DNA of 64,000 nt from an uncultured Lachnospiraceae bacterium (GTDB lineage: Bacteria > Bacillota > Clostridia > Lachnospirales > Lachnospiraceae), in the NCBI GenBank assembly GCA_944384105.1, contig CALWSC010000096.1, positions 1 through 64,000 of the forward strand, read 5' to 3'. This document shows positions 52,002-61,117 of this stretch, piece after piece. Under the pieces are notes generated by a model that was not told where the DNA came from, searched no databases, and was given only the letters and a program-made list of their open reading frames with translations. Each line of letters opens with the position of its first letter. Position 1 is the first letter of the stretch. Made by a program: the position numbers and the translations under genes.

Positions 52002-53348
52002 TCAGTCTAATTTCATCATGCGCTCAATAAATCCCGTATCCGCCCTTCCCTCGCAGAACTCCGGATGACGCATAATCTGGTACTGGAAATCAAGGTTCGT
52101 CTCCACCCCGAGCACCACCATCTCATCAAGTGCGGAGCGCATCTTCATAATCGCCGCCTCGCGGTCGGGAGCGTGGACGATGACCTTTGCGATCATTGAG
52201 TCATACTCGGACGGAATCCGGTAGCCCGCATACAGCGCAGTGTCCACTCGCACGCCGTTTCCGGCCGGAAGGTGCAGATGTGTCACAAGTCCCGGGCTTG
52301 GCATGAAATTCTTCTCCGGAATCTCCGCATTGATGCGGCACTCAATCGCATGTCCTTTCAGCACAATATCCTCCTGCTTAAAGCTTAACGGTTCTCCCAT
52401 CGCGATGCGGATCTGCTCGATGATGAGATCCGTACCCGTAACCATCTCGGTCACGCCGTGCTCCACCTGAATACGCGTGTTCATCTCCATAAAATAATAC
52501 GTCCCGTCCTGCCCCAGAATAAACTCTACAGTACCCGCGTTTGTGTATCCCACGGTCTTTGCCGCAAGTACCGCGTCCCTGTTCATCTTCCGGCGCGTCT
52601 CCTCGGAAATTGCCGGAGACGGGGACTCCTCGATGAGCTTCTGGTGATTTCTCTGCACCGAACAGTCGCGCTCGCCGAGTGCAGCGACATTTCCATAATT
52701 ATCGGCAATCACCTGAATCTCCACATGGCGCGGGTTTTCCACAAAGCGTTCTATATACATTGTGTCATCTCCGAACGCATTTGCGGACTCTCTCTGCGCC
52801 ATATTGAACTGAAACTCAAATTCTTCAGGGCTTTTTGCCACGCGCATACCCTTTCCGCCGCCGCCGGAAGAAGCCTTGATCATCACCGGATAGCCGATCT
52901 CCCCCGCAAGCTTCTCACCAGTCTGCGCGTCATACACCGGCTCCTTTGTACCCGGTACCACAGGCACTCCGGCTTCCATCATAGTCTTTCTGGCGTGAGA
53001 TTTATTTCCCATACTGTCAATGACATCCGCACCGGGACCGATGAACGTAAGCCCGTGCTTCTCGCACAGGCGCACAAAATCCGCGTTCTCGGAGAGGAAT
53101 CCAAAGCCGGGATGAATCGCGTCCGCACCCATATTCAGCGCTGCGGTCACGATGCGCTCCATGTTCAGGTAGCTGTTCTTCGCCGGTCCCTCTCCGATGC
53201 AGATGCGCTGATCGGCAAGCTGCACATGAAGGCTGTCCTTGTCCTCCTTCGAGTAGATTGCTACGCTGCGGATGCCCATATTCCGGCATGCCCGGATGAT
53301 CCGCACTGCGATCTCCCCGCGGTTCGCAATTAATACTTTCTGAAACAT
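52002..53348 (-). CDS. accC: Biotin carboxylase subunit
   Basis: The protein has 448 residues and an ATP-grasp fold. FQKVLIANRGEIAVRIIRAC, KASSGGGGKGMRVAKS, EMNTRIQVEHGVTEMVTGTD and the C-terminal domain are complete. It carboxylates biotin on the carrier protein encoded upstream using ATP and bicarbonate. No carboxyltransferase genes accA/accD are in this operon; PxpB/PxpC, related to the carboxyltransferase part of urea carboxylase, flank it instead. It may serve a PxpBC-linked carboxylase rather than fatty acid synthesis (inference). Confidence 0.92.
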   Translation of the reverse strand: MFQKVLIANRGEIAVRIIRACRNMGIRSVAIYSKEDKDSLHVQLADQRICIGEGPAKNSYLNMERIVTAALNMGADAIHPGFGFLSENADFVRLCEKHGLTFIGPGADVIDSMGNKSHARKTMMEAGVPVVPGTKEPVYDAQTGEKLAGEIGYPVMIKASSGGGGKGMRVAKSPEEFEFQFNMAQRESANAFGDDTMYIERFVENPRHVEIQVIADNYGNVAALGERDCSVQRNHQKLIEESPSPAISEETRRKMNRDAVLAAKTVGYTNAGTVEFILGQDGTYYFMEMNTRIQVEHGVTEMVTGTDLIIEQIRIAMGEPLSFKQEDIVLKGHAIECRINAEIPEKNFMPSPGLVTHLHLPAGNGVRVDTALYAGYRIPSEYDSMIAKVIVHAPDREAAIMKMRSALDEMVVLGVETNLDFQYQIMRHPEFCEGRADTGFIERMMKLD

Positions 53349-53360
53349 CAGCGCTCCTCC

Positions 53361-53786
53361 TTAGTCGTTCAGCTTTTTCACACGGAACAGCGGCTGTCCG
53401 TACTCCACCTTCTGCTCGTTACTCACGAGGACAGCCTCAATTTCACACTCAAATTCACTCTCGATTTCATTCATCAGCTTCATCGCCTCAAGGATGCAGA
53501 CTGTCTGTCCCGCCTTCACGACATCGCCGACCTTCACGAAATCGTCCGCCTCCGGTGAAGGCGCCGCATAGAAGGTTCCCACGATCGGGGATGTGATATA
53601 GCTCTCCGTCTCAGGCTCCTCCTGCACTGCTGCCGGAGCCGCCGGCAGTACGGAAACTTCAGTCGGCTGTCCCGGGTGTCCCTTGCGGCTCATGGAGATC
53701 TCCAGATCGCCCTCTTTTACGGAAAACTCCAGCATTGAGGAATTCTCAATAATCTTTACCAGTTTTTCAATCTTTTCCAAATCCAT
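53361..53786 (-). CDS. accB: Biotin carboxyl carrier protein
   Basis: The protein has 141 residues. The N-terminal part (DLEKIEKLVKIIENSSMLEF) is typical of AccB, followed by a Pro/Ala linker and the biotinyl domain with LEAMKLMNEIE; the biotin Lys is residue 103. It lies 12 bases before accC and 15 after pxpC. Confidence 0.92.
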   Translation of the reverse strand: MDLEKIEKLVKIIENSSMLEFSVKEGDLEISMSRKGHPGQPTEVSVLPAAPAAVQEEPETESYITSPIVGTFYAAPSPEADDFVKVGDVVKAGQTVCILEAMKLMNEIESEFECEIEAVLVSNEQKVEYGQPLFRVKKLND

Positions 53787-53801
53787 ACGTATTACCTCTT
53801 T

Positions 53802-54809
53802 CTATTTTTGAAACAATGCTGTCAGTCTCTTGGCTACCAGGCGGCACTCCAGAACCTCCCTGCACGGGCGGTGGATCTGGCGGCGAAGCGCATCGAGATT
53901 CTTCATCTCCTCCATGAGCAGGCGCTGTGCCTCCTCTACCGTTACTGCCTGGAAGCGGATTTTATGGTCCGTCTTTCTCTGCACGAGCTTCGGGATATCC
54001 ACGGAAATCACGGTCGCGATCTTCGCGTATCCCCCTGTCGTCTGGCGGTCTGCCAGCAGAATGATCGGCTTGCCGTGGCTCGGCACCTGCACGGAGCCGA
54101 ACGCTATGCCGTCGGAAATGATATCCGCCGTCTCCTTATATGCGATAAACGATCCCTCAAGCCGGCAGCCCATACGGTCAAAGTCGCTCGTCACCGTGTA
54201 CTCACTGTTTAAAAACGTCTCTTTTCCCTGTTTTGTGAACGCCTCGTCCTGCGGTCCCATAACCACGCGCAGCGTTACCTCCTCCTGGTCGAATTCGTCC
54301 AGATCCAGTGTCCTGGAGAGGAAGTACGGCAGGTATCTGCGCTTCATGCGGAATCCCAGATAGTCTCCATCCATAAGGCGCCTGCCTTTGAATCCTCCGA
54401 TTGCGCACTTCATATTCGTGGATCGGCTTCCCATGACGACCGGGATGTCAAGATAACTGGAAAATGCGATGTAGCCGCGGCTTCCCGTCCGGCATCCCTT
54501 AAATTCCAGCACATCTCCCCTGTGCATATAGATTGCGGTGTACATGGACACCGGCTGCTTATTGACAGTCGGCTGAAAATCTCCGCCCGTAATTGCAATG
54601 ATCGTCTCGGAGGTGAACTGCAGCGTCGGTCCCATCAGCGTAAATTCGAGTACAGCCTCATTTTCGGGATTGTCCAGCAGCAGGTTTGCGATCTTAAATG
54701 ACCGCACATCCATGACGCCCGACACGCTGAATCCCTGGCTCTGATAACCTGTCCTTCCCAGATCCTGCACGGTTGTGAGCATTCCGCCTTTTAAAATACG
54801 AACTCCCAT
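53802..54809 (-). CDS. pxpC: Biotin-dependent carboxyltransferase-like 5-oxoprolinase subunit C
   Basis: The protein has 335 residues of the KipA/AHS2 family. MLTTVQDLGRTGYQSQGFSV, GFKGRRLMDGDYLGF, FDRMGCRLEG and ADRQTTGGYAKIATV are the conserved blocks. It pairs with PxpB as in KipI-KipA and as in the middle of urea carboxylase. The gene lies three bases after pxpB, indicating tight coupling. Confidence 0.9.
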   Translation of the reverse strand: MGVRILKGGMLTTVQDLGRTGYQSQGFSVSGVMDVRSFKIANLLLDNPENEAVLEFTLMGPTLQFTSETIIAITGGDFQPTVNKQPVSMYTAIYMHRGDVLEFKGCRTGSRGYIAFSSYLDIPVVMGSRSTNMKCAIGGFKGRRLMDGDYLGFRMKRRYLPYFLSRTLDLDEFDQEEVTLRVVMGPQDEAFTKQGKETFLNSEYTVTSDFDRMGCRLEGSFIAYKETADIISDGIAFGSVQVPSHGKPIILLADRQTTGGYAKIATVISVDIPKLVQRKTDHKIRFQAVTVEEAQRLLMEEMKNLDALRRQIHRPCREVLECRLVAKRLTALFQK

Positions 54810-54812
54810 ACC

Positions 54813-55541
54813 TTACACCTCTTTCCTGTGAATCACACACTGATATGTGCCAGCCTCTACCTGAGCACGGATTTCACGGTATTCCTCCCCCGTAATCGGG
54901 ACAAAACGGATATAATCGCCAGCCTCGTAGAGGATGGGGATCTCGCGCTGCGGATCATAGGGATTTATCGGCGTCAGTCCCAGAAGCTGCCATCCTCCCG
55001 GAGAATCGAGCGGATAAATTCCTGTCTGAGAGCCGCCGATTCCCACGCTGCCCGCACGGATACGGATTCTCGGATTGGCAAGGCGCGGCGTATGAATGCG
55101 CTCATCAAGGCCTCCCAGATAGGCAAATCCCGGCAGGAATCCGAGCATATAGATCAGGTAGTCGCGCGAGGAATGGATCTGAATGACCTCCTCCGGCGTC
55201 AGCCCTGCATTTGCCGCAATGTTTTCGAGATCAGGGCCGTACTCGCCGCCATAGCAGACCGGGATCTCAAAAATCCTGCGCGCGCTCTTCTCGGATCTGA
55301 CATCGAGCTTCAGGAGCTTTTCCATGCGCTCTTTGATCTGGCTGTAGGTGATAACGCGCGGATCGTAGTTAACCAGAAGGGATGCAAACGCCGGAATCAC
55401 TTCCACAACTCCCTCAATGTGCTGCTCCTTCATCAGATGAACCACTGCCGTAATGCGCCCGTTGATCTCAGGGGAAATCTCCTTTCCGAATTCGATCAGG
55501 ATGGAGGAATCCCCGGCAGTCAAAATCTTTATATTTTCCAT
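54813..55541 (-). CDS. pxpB: 5-oxoprolinase subunit B (KipI/AHS1 family)
   Basis: The protein has 242 residues. AGDSSILIEFGKEISPEING, EIPVCYGGEYGPDLE, GFLPGFAYLGGLDERIHTPR and GGSQTGIYPLDSPGGWQLLG are diagnostic. ATG at 55541 follows GGAGAG; the open frame extends a further 111 codons upstream, but that part lacks family similarity and runs through a hairpin. It forms a complex with PxpC. Confidence 0.92.
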   Translation of the reverse strand: MENIKILTAGDSSILIEFGKEISPEINGRITAVVHLMKEQHIEGVVEVIPAFASLLVNYDPRVITYSQIKERMEKLLKLDVRSEKSARRIFEIPVCYGGEYGPDLENIAANAGLTPEEVIQIHSSRDYLIYMLGFLPGFAYLGGLDERIHTPRLANPRIRIRAGSVGIGGSQTGIYPLDSPGGWQLLGLTPINPYDPQREIPILYEAGDYIRFVPITGEEYREIRAQVEAGTYQCVIHRKEV

Positions 55542-55573
55542 TTGTTCTCTCCTGTTCGTTTCTATTTTAAAAG

Positions 55574-55597
55574 AGGGGTGCATACGAAGGCACCCCT
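55574..55597 (-). terminator. Perfect hairpin between the NRAMP and pxpB genes
   Basis: AGGGGTGC (55574-55581) and GCACCCCT (55590-55597) form a perfect eight-pair stem nine bases after the NRAMP stop codon, followed on the minus strand by CTTTTAAAA. It probably acts as a partial terminator or processing site that lowers downstream expression. Confidence 0.6.
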
Positions 55598-55606
55598 GAT
55601 TAGGTT

Positions 55607-56815
55607 CTAAAATAATTGTCCCAGACTTCCGAGAGAAGTGATGCCGAGGTAAATCGCCAGCAGCGCCACAATAATTCCCAGCACAAACAGTACCTTCGGA
55701 TGTCTGTAGTCTTCTCCCATGATGGACTTTTTCTGGGAAGCCACAAGGCATACGCCCAGAGTGATCGGAAGAATCAGTCCGTTGAGCGCTCCTGCCAGAA
55801 CCAGAAGCTGCGCCGGCTGTCCTACTGCCGCCATGACTATTGTAGATATTGCGATAAAGCCAACGGTAAACCATTTCTCGTTCTTCTCAATAGACTTGTG
55901 GAATGTCTTTAAAAAGGACACCGATGTATACGCGCAGCCCACGATGGAGGTCACGGCAGCGCACAGAAGCACCAGACCAAAGAAGCGGTAGCCGATCTCC
56001 CCCGCGCCGATGCGGAACGCGTCAGCCGCCGGATTGGAAGTATCAAGCGCCTTGCCCGCGGCTGTCACCACAACGCCCAGTACCGCAAGGAACAGGAAGA
56101 TTCTCACAATCGTAGCGATCACGATTCCCATAACGGAACTCTTGGTGATCTCTCCCAGGTTCTCCTGTTTCGTGATATTGGCATCGATCAGACGGTGCGC
56201 GCCCGCAAACGTAATATAACCGCCGACGGTTCCGCCGAGCAGCGTCAGGATTGCCGCCATGATGTCTTTCGGACTTCCTTCCGGCAGGAAGGTTCCCTTT
56301 ACTGCCATTCCGAGCGGCGGCTGCACAATCAGGATTACCACAAAAATGACAATAATCATCAGTGCTCCGAGAATCTTCGTCAGCGTATCCATTGCCTTCA
56401 TGGCATTCTTTAACAGAAATACCACGATCGCGATACCGCCGGCAAGAAAATAGCCTGCCATCTCCGGAATCCCGAGCAGGGTGTTAAATCCCAGGGCGCC
56501 TCCTCCGACATTTCCGATATTAAATACCAGTCCGCCGGCAACTACCAGGAACGCAACCACATAGCCAAGTCCCGGAAGCAGACGGTTCGCCACGTCCTGG
56601 CCGCGCATACCGGATACGCACAGGACGCGCCATACATTCAGCTGCACAATGACCGCAAGTATGATAGATACCAGGATGACGAAGCCGAAGCTTCCCTGGA
56701 AATCGCTGGTAAACTTTGCTGTCTGGGTGAGAAATCCCGGTCCGATCGCGGAAGTCGCCATGACAAATGCCGCTCCCAGGAGTACTCCACCATTCTTTTT
56801 CTTCTTTTCTCCCAT
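55607..56815 (-). CDS. NRAMP-like divalent metal/cation transporter (YcsG-like)
   Basis: The protein has 402 residues and about eleven membrane segments. VMATSAIGPGFLTQTAKFTS replaces the usual DPGN metal-binding motif with GPGF, as in the NRAMP-related branch encoded with PxpABC (YcsG of Bacillus). It therefore probably carries a substrate other than transition metals, perhaps 5-oxoproline or a related acid (inference). It is the first gene of the operon, with a clear promoter at 56852-56880. Confidence 0.85.
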   Translation of the reverse strand: MGEKKKKNGGVLLGAAFVMATSAIGPGFLTQTAKFTSDFQGSFGFVILVSIILAVIVQLNVWRVLCVSGMRGQDVANRLLPGLGYVVAFLVVAGGLVFNIGNVGGGALGFNTLLGIPEMAGYFLAGGIAIVVFLLKNAMKAMDTLTKILGALMIIVIFVVILIVQPPLGMAVKGTFLPEGSPKDIMAAILTLLGGTVGGYITFAGAHRLIDANITKQENLGEITKSSVMGIVIATIVRIFLFLAVLGVVVTAAGKALDTSNPAADAFRIGAGEIGYRFFGLVLLCAAVTSIVGCAYTSVSFLKTFHKSIEKNEKWFTVGFIAISTIVMAAVGQPAQLLVLAGALNGLILPITLGVCLVASQKKSIMGEDYRHPKVLFVLGIIVALLAIYLGITSLGSLGQLF

Positions 56816-56851
56816 AACTCTTTCCTTTCTATCATAATTAGAATTATTTCC

Positions 56852-56880
56852 ATTATACAGAAAATCTGGATATTCAGCAA
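56852..56880 (-). promoter_or_regulatory. Promoter of the NRAMP-pxp-acc operon
   Basis: The minus strand has TTGCTG (56875-56880), a 17-base spacer and a consensus TATAAT (56852-56857), about 37 bases before the start codon. Confidence 0.7.
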
Positions 56881-56948
56881 TATTTTTTTTGCGTCAGTGG
56901 AAAATCCCTCCGGCGGAATCTGAATATATCATTTCATTGGATTGCCGG

Positions 56949-56981
56949 AAAAATGCGGCACAGCCCGAAAGCCATGCCGCA
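56949..56981 (-). terminator. Terminator of the acyl assembly operon
   Basis: TGCGGCA (56954-56960) and TGCCGCA (56975-56981) pair perfectly; on the minus strand five T residues follow. It lies eight bases after the ligase stop codon. Confidence 0.8.
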
Positions 56982-56988
56982 GCATTCC

Positions 56989-58482
56989 TTAGTATCTCTT
57001 GATTTTCTTCGACGGTGTCTTCTCAAATTCTGTCTCCCGCACTGTGAGGCGTGTGATTTTCTTATAGGGAGGCGCCTGCAGATTCCATGCGTCGATGTTG
57101 TTCTGCAGTTCTTTTCGGATATCGGATATGCCCTTTGCCCCGGCATATTCCAGATCCGGATAGATCTCTGCCTCGATCGCTCCCTCCTTTTCACGCACCA
57201 GGACTTCCTTCACAAGGCGCTGTGCGCTCAGATGATTCTCGAGTTCCTCCGGCGAGACATTTTCTCCGTTTTTAAGGATGATGAGATTTTTCATTCTTCC
57301 TGTCAGATAGACGTAGCCGTCCTCATCCACATAGCCAAGGTCACCGGTCTTCAGCCAGCCGTCCTCCAGAGCTTCTTCTGTCTCGCGGGGCATTTTATAA
57401 TATCCCTGCATGACGCTGCTGCCCCTGACCCAGAGCTCACCGTCCACGGTCTTTGCCTCACAGTTCGGCATGAGCTGTCCTACGGATTCTTTCCGGATCG
57501 CCCACGCCAGGTTTGTGCTGATCACCGGGGAACACTCGGTCATGCCGTAGCCCTGCTGGATCGTAACTCCATATGCTTGAAATAAATCAATCCATTCGGG
57601 ATTCAAGTAGGCTCCTCCGCTGAAAATCGTGTGCAGGTTTTCTCCGAATACTTCTCTTCTCACCGCTTCGGCAGGCAGATTCCCCGCATCCTTCAGCTTC
57701 CTTCCCATCGTCTCGATCATCATGGGAACCATCAGCATCATATCCGGCTGGAACAGCTTGATATTCTTTGCCACTCTCAGCAGGGAATCGTTGATGCAGA
57801 TAATGGTTCCCAGTGAAAGCGCCTTTAAAATATCCATCCCCAGACAGTATGCATGATGAATCGGGAGTACGCTCAGCGTTACGGCACGGGAGGGAAGCTT
57901 CATATCCAGGCAGGTGGCGTTTTCCGCCAGATTGCGCTGGGTGAGCATAACGCCCTTGCTCTTTCCGGTGGTTCCTGAGGTGAACATTATCGTGCAGAGA
58001 GCATCCGGATCAGCCTCTGCAGAATATCTCACCGCCGATTCCATGAATTCCGGAAGGGAACCGGGTCCCGGCTGCATAGGCAGTATATGGCGCAGCTTCG
58101 GACACTTTTTCCTCGCCAGCTCCGCCGCGTCCTTTCTCAGTTCATCGTACAGAAAGACTTCCGCATCCGAGCGGTCGATCAGCTCACACATCTCATCGGC
58201 CGGAAGCGATATATCCAGGGGCACCGCAACGTTTCCCCCGTCCACGATACCGAAGAAAGAAGCAATCCACAGATAGGAGGTCATTCCGGTCAGCGCCACA
58301 TGCATTCCCTGCTCCCCAAGCTCTTTTAATACCCCTGAGATCCGTTCGCTGTCCTCCAGAAGCTGCTCATAGGATTTCGACGCAATTTCCTGTTTTCCGG
58401 TCTTGTACCGGACAGCATCTCCTTCTTTGTACGTCTCTGCCGAGTTATTTAATATTTCTTTTATCGTATGACAGATTCTCAT
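56989..58482 (-). CDS. AMP-forming acyl-CoA/acyl-ACP ligase
   Basis: The protein has 497 residues of the ANL superfamily. The phosphate loop is TSGTTGKSKG (168-177), followed by GYGMTECSPV, WLKTGDLGYVDEDGYVYLTGR and a C-terminal catalytic Lys in TPSKKIKRY (about 492). It activates a carboxylic acid with ATP, probably to load the acyl carrier protein encoded 15 bases upstream. LTGMTSYLWIASFFGIVDGG resembles fatty-acid/aryl ligases more than amino-acid adenylation domains. The substrate is unknown. It is the last gene of the five-gene operon. Confidence 0.88.
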   Translation of the reverse strand: MRICHTIKEILNNSAETYKEGDAVRYKTGKQEIASKSYEQLLEDSERISGVLKELGEQGMHVALTGMTSYLWIASFFGIVDGGNVAVPLDISLPADEMCELIDRSDAEVFLYDELRKDAAELARKKCPKLRHILPMQPGPGSLPEFMESAVRYSAEADPDALCTIMFTSGTTGKSKGVMLTQRNLAENATCLDMKLPSRAVTLSVLPIHHAYCLGMDILKALSLGTIICINDSLLRVAKNIKLFQPDMMLMVPMMIETMGRKLKDAGNLPAEAVRREVFGENLHTIFSGGAYLNPEWIDLFQAYGVTIQQGYGMTECSPVISTNLAWAIRKESVGQLMPNCEAKTVDGELWVRGSSVMQGYYKMPRETEEALEDGWLKTGDLGYVDEDGYVYLTGRMKNLIILKNGENVSPEELENHLSAQRLVKEVLVREKEGAIEAEIYPDLEYAGAKGISDIRKELQNNIDAWNLQAPPYKKITRLTVRETEFEKTPSKKIKRY

Positions 58483-58497
58483 CTTCTCTCCTCCCGG

Positions 58498-58728
58498 CTA
58501 TTTTCCCTGAAGCTGCTCCAGATAGTCAGCCGCCTCCTGAACCGTGCGGAGCTTCGTTACTTCCTGCATATCCGCCTCCACATCGAACTCCTCCTCCAGC
58601 TCACCGAGCATACTCATAAAGTCATAGGAGGTAAACCCCAGATCCTCCATAAACCGGGAGTCCGGATGGATATCTTCCGGCTCCACTTCCACATAATTAC
58701 AGATGATTTCTTTTAATTTTTCCAGCAT
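58498..58728 (-). CDS. Acyl carrier protein
   Basis: The protein has 76 residues, acidic, with four predicted helices. The phosphopantetheine Ser is Ser34 in EDLGFTSYDFMSM, a variant of the usual DSL motif. It lies between the ligase and the condensation-type protein genes and is presumably their shared carrier. It is distinct from a housekeeping ACP because the Asp before the Ser is Thr. Confidence 0.88.
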   Translation of the reverse strand: MLEKLKEIICNYVEVEPEDIHPDSRFMEDLGFTSYDFMSMLGELEEEFDVEADMQEVTKLRTVQEAADYLEQLQGK

Positions 58729-58750
58729 TTTCTTACCCTCTCTCTCCTGT

Positions 58751-60154
58751 TTATACCAGCCGGATGATCTCTCCGATCGTCAGATCCGGATTCTCCACAC
58801 CCTTGAACATAATGCGGCACAGATAATAGTACAGATATTCCAGCTTTTCTCTCGGAACCGCTTTCAGCTGATGCTCAAAGTTAAAGTCCAGCCCGTTGTC
58901 ATCCGGACGGTGCATCACGGTCAGATACAGCGCGTGAGCCGCCGCTCCGTTCGGATACCATTTGGTCTTATAGCGGATGCCTCCGAGCTTGTCGAGTCCC
59001 TTTTCCTGCAGCGTCATGGGCTGATATGTCAGGCTCATAGGCTCGTACGTCTGACCGGACTGCACCGGGAATACCTGGCTGCGGTATGCGTAGTACGCCA
59101 CCGGATCATAATTTGCGTAACGGAACATCTCATTTTGTGCATCGCGGATTTTAAATACGCCGTCGATAAACTTCACATCCTCCCCCATAATGGTGCGGAA
59201 GGGGAAACAGTGAATTCTGGTGCCGCCGCTTTTTTTCTCCTTTACAGTCGCTCTTCTGGCCACAGTTGTCACAAGGGAAACGTCATCATTTCCATTTTCC
59301 TTCTGGAAATAAGTGCGAAGCCCCATCATCAGCAGGCACACGAGTGAGACATGGTATTTCTCACAGAAATCCATCAGACGCTTCGTGGGCTCTGCCTCCA
59401 GATGATATACGTCCACTGTGGACTCCACACTGTCGGATACGTTTGTCGCCGCGCGGAGATTCGGATTATTAAGCGCCTTTTGCTCCGCTTCCAGCCGTCC
59501 TCTGCCGCTGATATCATTAAAAATCGGCTCAGAGCTCTCAATCAGCCGGTGGAAATACTCCTCGTCGCGGGTCTTCGCCTTGCAGCCCGCCTCATACGCC
59601 AGATCTTTCTGAAGCTGCTCTATGTAGGAACTCATATCTTTCGGATACGGAACGCCCTCATATTTTGCATTGCAGTAGAGTTCGATGATATCCTTTAAGA
59701 ATACAATCAGAGACTGCGCATCCATCGTCATGTGGTCCACCAGCAGATACAGTCCGTTAAATCCGTCCGGCATCCGGATCATCACGATACGGTTCATCGG
59801 GCTGTCCTGGCGCTTGAACGGCACTGCGGTCCATGCGGTGAGCTCCGCCTCAGCCTCCTCCATTGTACGGCCTGTAAAGTCGCAAAATTCGATGTCCCGC
59901 TCCTCCTTATCCGCCACATACTGATAGCAGGTTCCCTGCTTATCCTCAGCAAAGCGCAGCCGCATGGATTCGCAGCGCTCGTATGCTTTATAGATCGACT
60001 GTTTTAATACCTCCCAGTCAATATCCGTCTCTATCGTAAGGCTGGTGCCGATATTGAGCACCTGCTTCTTCGGGCAGTATTTCTGATAGTAGAAATGCAG
60101 CTTCTGGGCTGCGGTCAGAGGATATACGGGATGGCCTTTTCTCTTTCTCATCAT
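58751..60154 (-). CDS. Stand-alone condensation-domain-like acyltransferase
   Basis: The protein has 467 residues. The N-terminus (YPLTAAQKLHFYYQKY) matches the first condensation-domain block, and LLVDHMTMDAQSLIVFLKDI (136-155) gives the HxxxD catalytic motif with His141 and Asp145; the first His of the usual HHxxxD is Asp. A later block, SLVTTVARRAT, follows. It would join a carrier-bound acyl group to an amine or alcohol. It stands alone with no adenylation or carrier domain fused, and both are encoded by neighbours. ATG at 60154 or 60151. Confidence 0.72.
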   Translation of the reverse strand: MMRKRKGHPVYPLTAAQKLHFYYQKYCPKKQVLNIGTSLTIETDIDWEVLKQSIYKAYERCESMRLRFAEDKQGTCYQYVADKEERDIEFCDFTGRTMEEAEAELTAWTAVPFKRQDSPMNRIVMIRMPDGFNGLYLLVDHMTMDAQSLIVFLKDIIELYCNAKYEGVPYPKDMSSYIEQLQKDLAYEAGCKAKTRDEEYFHRLIESSEPIFNDISGRGRLEAEQKALNNPNLRAATNVSDSVESTVDVYHLEAEPTKRLMDFCEKYHVSLVCLLMMGLRTYFQKENGNDDVSLVTTVARRATVKEKKSGGTRIHCFPFRTIMGEDVKFIDGVFKIRDAQNEMFRYANYDPVAYYAYRSQVFPVQSGQTYEPMSLTYQPMTLQEKGLDKLGGIRYKTKWYPNGAAAHALYLTVMHRPDDNGLDFNFEHQLKAVPREKLEYLYYYLCRIMFKGVENPDLTIGEIIRLV

Positions 60155-60156
60155 GG

Positions 60157-61107
60157 CTATTTCTTTCCTTTCAGCAAATCTTCGGTAAATGTATCCAGCG
60201 CGCGCTCATAGCGCGCAGTATCCTTGTAATAAGACTCCGCATGTCCCGCCCCCTCCACAGAGAGACAGGTGTGTTCGGAAGCGCAGTTCTCGCATAGGAT
60301 TCTGCACATGCGGTAGGGCACGAAGGTATCTTCCGTTCCGTGTATAAACAGGATCGGAACCCTGGCTTTGCGCACCTCGCGGGCGGCATTGCACTCGTCC
60401 AGACCGTATCCCGCTCTCCTGCGGTTCATCGCATCCGCGATCTGCAGCAGCGGAAACGCCGGCATATGGTACATATCATGCAGTACATGGGCAAACACCT
60501 CGCGGGCAGAGGTAAACGCACAGTCGGAGATAATGCCGCGCACCTGAGGCGGAAGATTCAATCCCGCGGTCATCAGCACAGTGGCGCCTCCCATGGATAT
60601 ACCATGCAGGAAAATCTCACAGCCTTTTCCCATTTTTCTCACCGTATATTCGATCCATTTCTGTGCGTCCAAGCGGTCCAGACAGCCGAAACCGACATAT
60701 TTACCTTCGCTCTCCCCGTGGGCACGCTCATCCACCAGAAGCATCCGCCAGCCGCGCTTCAGATAGTAGGCGGACAGACCCGCATAGTCCTTTGTCCCTG
60801 CTCCGGTATAGCCGTGGAAACAGATTACAATCTTCGTTCCATTATCCCCAGGGAAGTACGTTCCGTGAAGCCGCAGACCATCCCGCGAAGTAATCCACAC
60901 ATCCTCATGCTTCTGCTGCATCATCCATTCTTTTCTCTCACGGATCATGGGGAAATACTGTTCCCACTGTGTACCCGCCATCTTCTGCGTGCGTTCGGTG
61001 CTGGCGTTTTTCCGGATCATCGTGCGCCGGAAAAAGTATTCCGCAAGCCCCATCTCCGCTGCCGCAGCAGACGCAGTGAGGGTAACTATCCATTTAAAAC
61101 CTTTCAT
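60157..61107 (-). CDS. Alpha/beta hydrolase, membrane-anchored
   Basis: The protein has 316 residues. A short hydrophobic N-terminus (about 5-20) suggests an anchor or signal. The hydrolase fold shows FHGYTGAGT, the nucleophile elbow HGISMGGA (Ser171), the acid Asp in IHGTEDTFVPY and the His in GAGHAESYY. Relatives are serine esterases or thioesterases of the YqkD type. In this operon it may release or process the acyl product (inference). It is two bases from the acyltransferase gene. Confidence 0.85.
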   Translation of the reverse strand: MKGFKWIVTLTASAAAAEMGLAEYFFRRTMIRKNASTERTQKMAGTQWEQYFPMIRERKEWMMQQKHEDVWITSRDGLRLHGTYFPGDNGTKIVICFHGYTGAGTKDYAGLSAYYLKRGWRMLLVDERAHGESEGKYVGFGCLDRLDAQKWIEYTVRKMGKGCEIFLHGISMGGATVLMTAGLNLPPQVRGIISDCAFTSAREVFAHVLHDMYHMPAFPLLQIADAMNRRRAGYGLDECNAAREVRKARVPILFIHGTEDTFVPYRMCRILCENCASEHTCLSVEGAGHAESYYKDTARYERALDTFTEDLLKGKK

Positions 61108-61117
61108 TTTCTCACCG

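Noticed and set aside
55542..55874. 111-codon N-terminal extension of pxpB
   Set aside because: It overlaps the end of the NRAMP gene and a hairpin, and family proteins start at the ATG at 55541.
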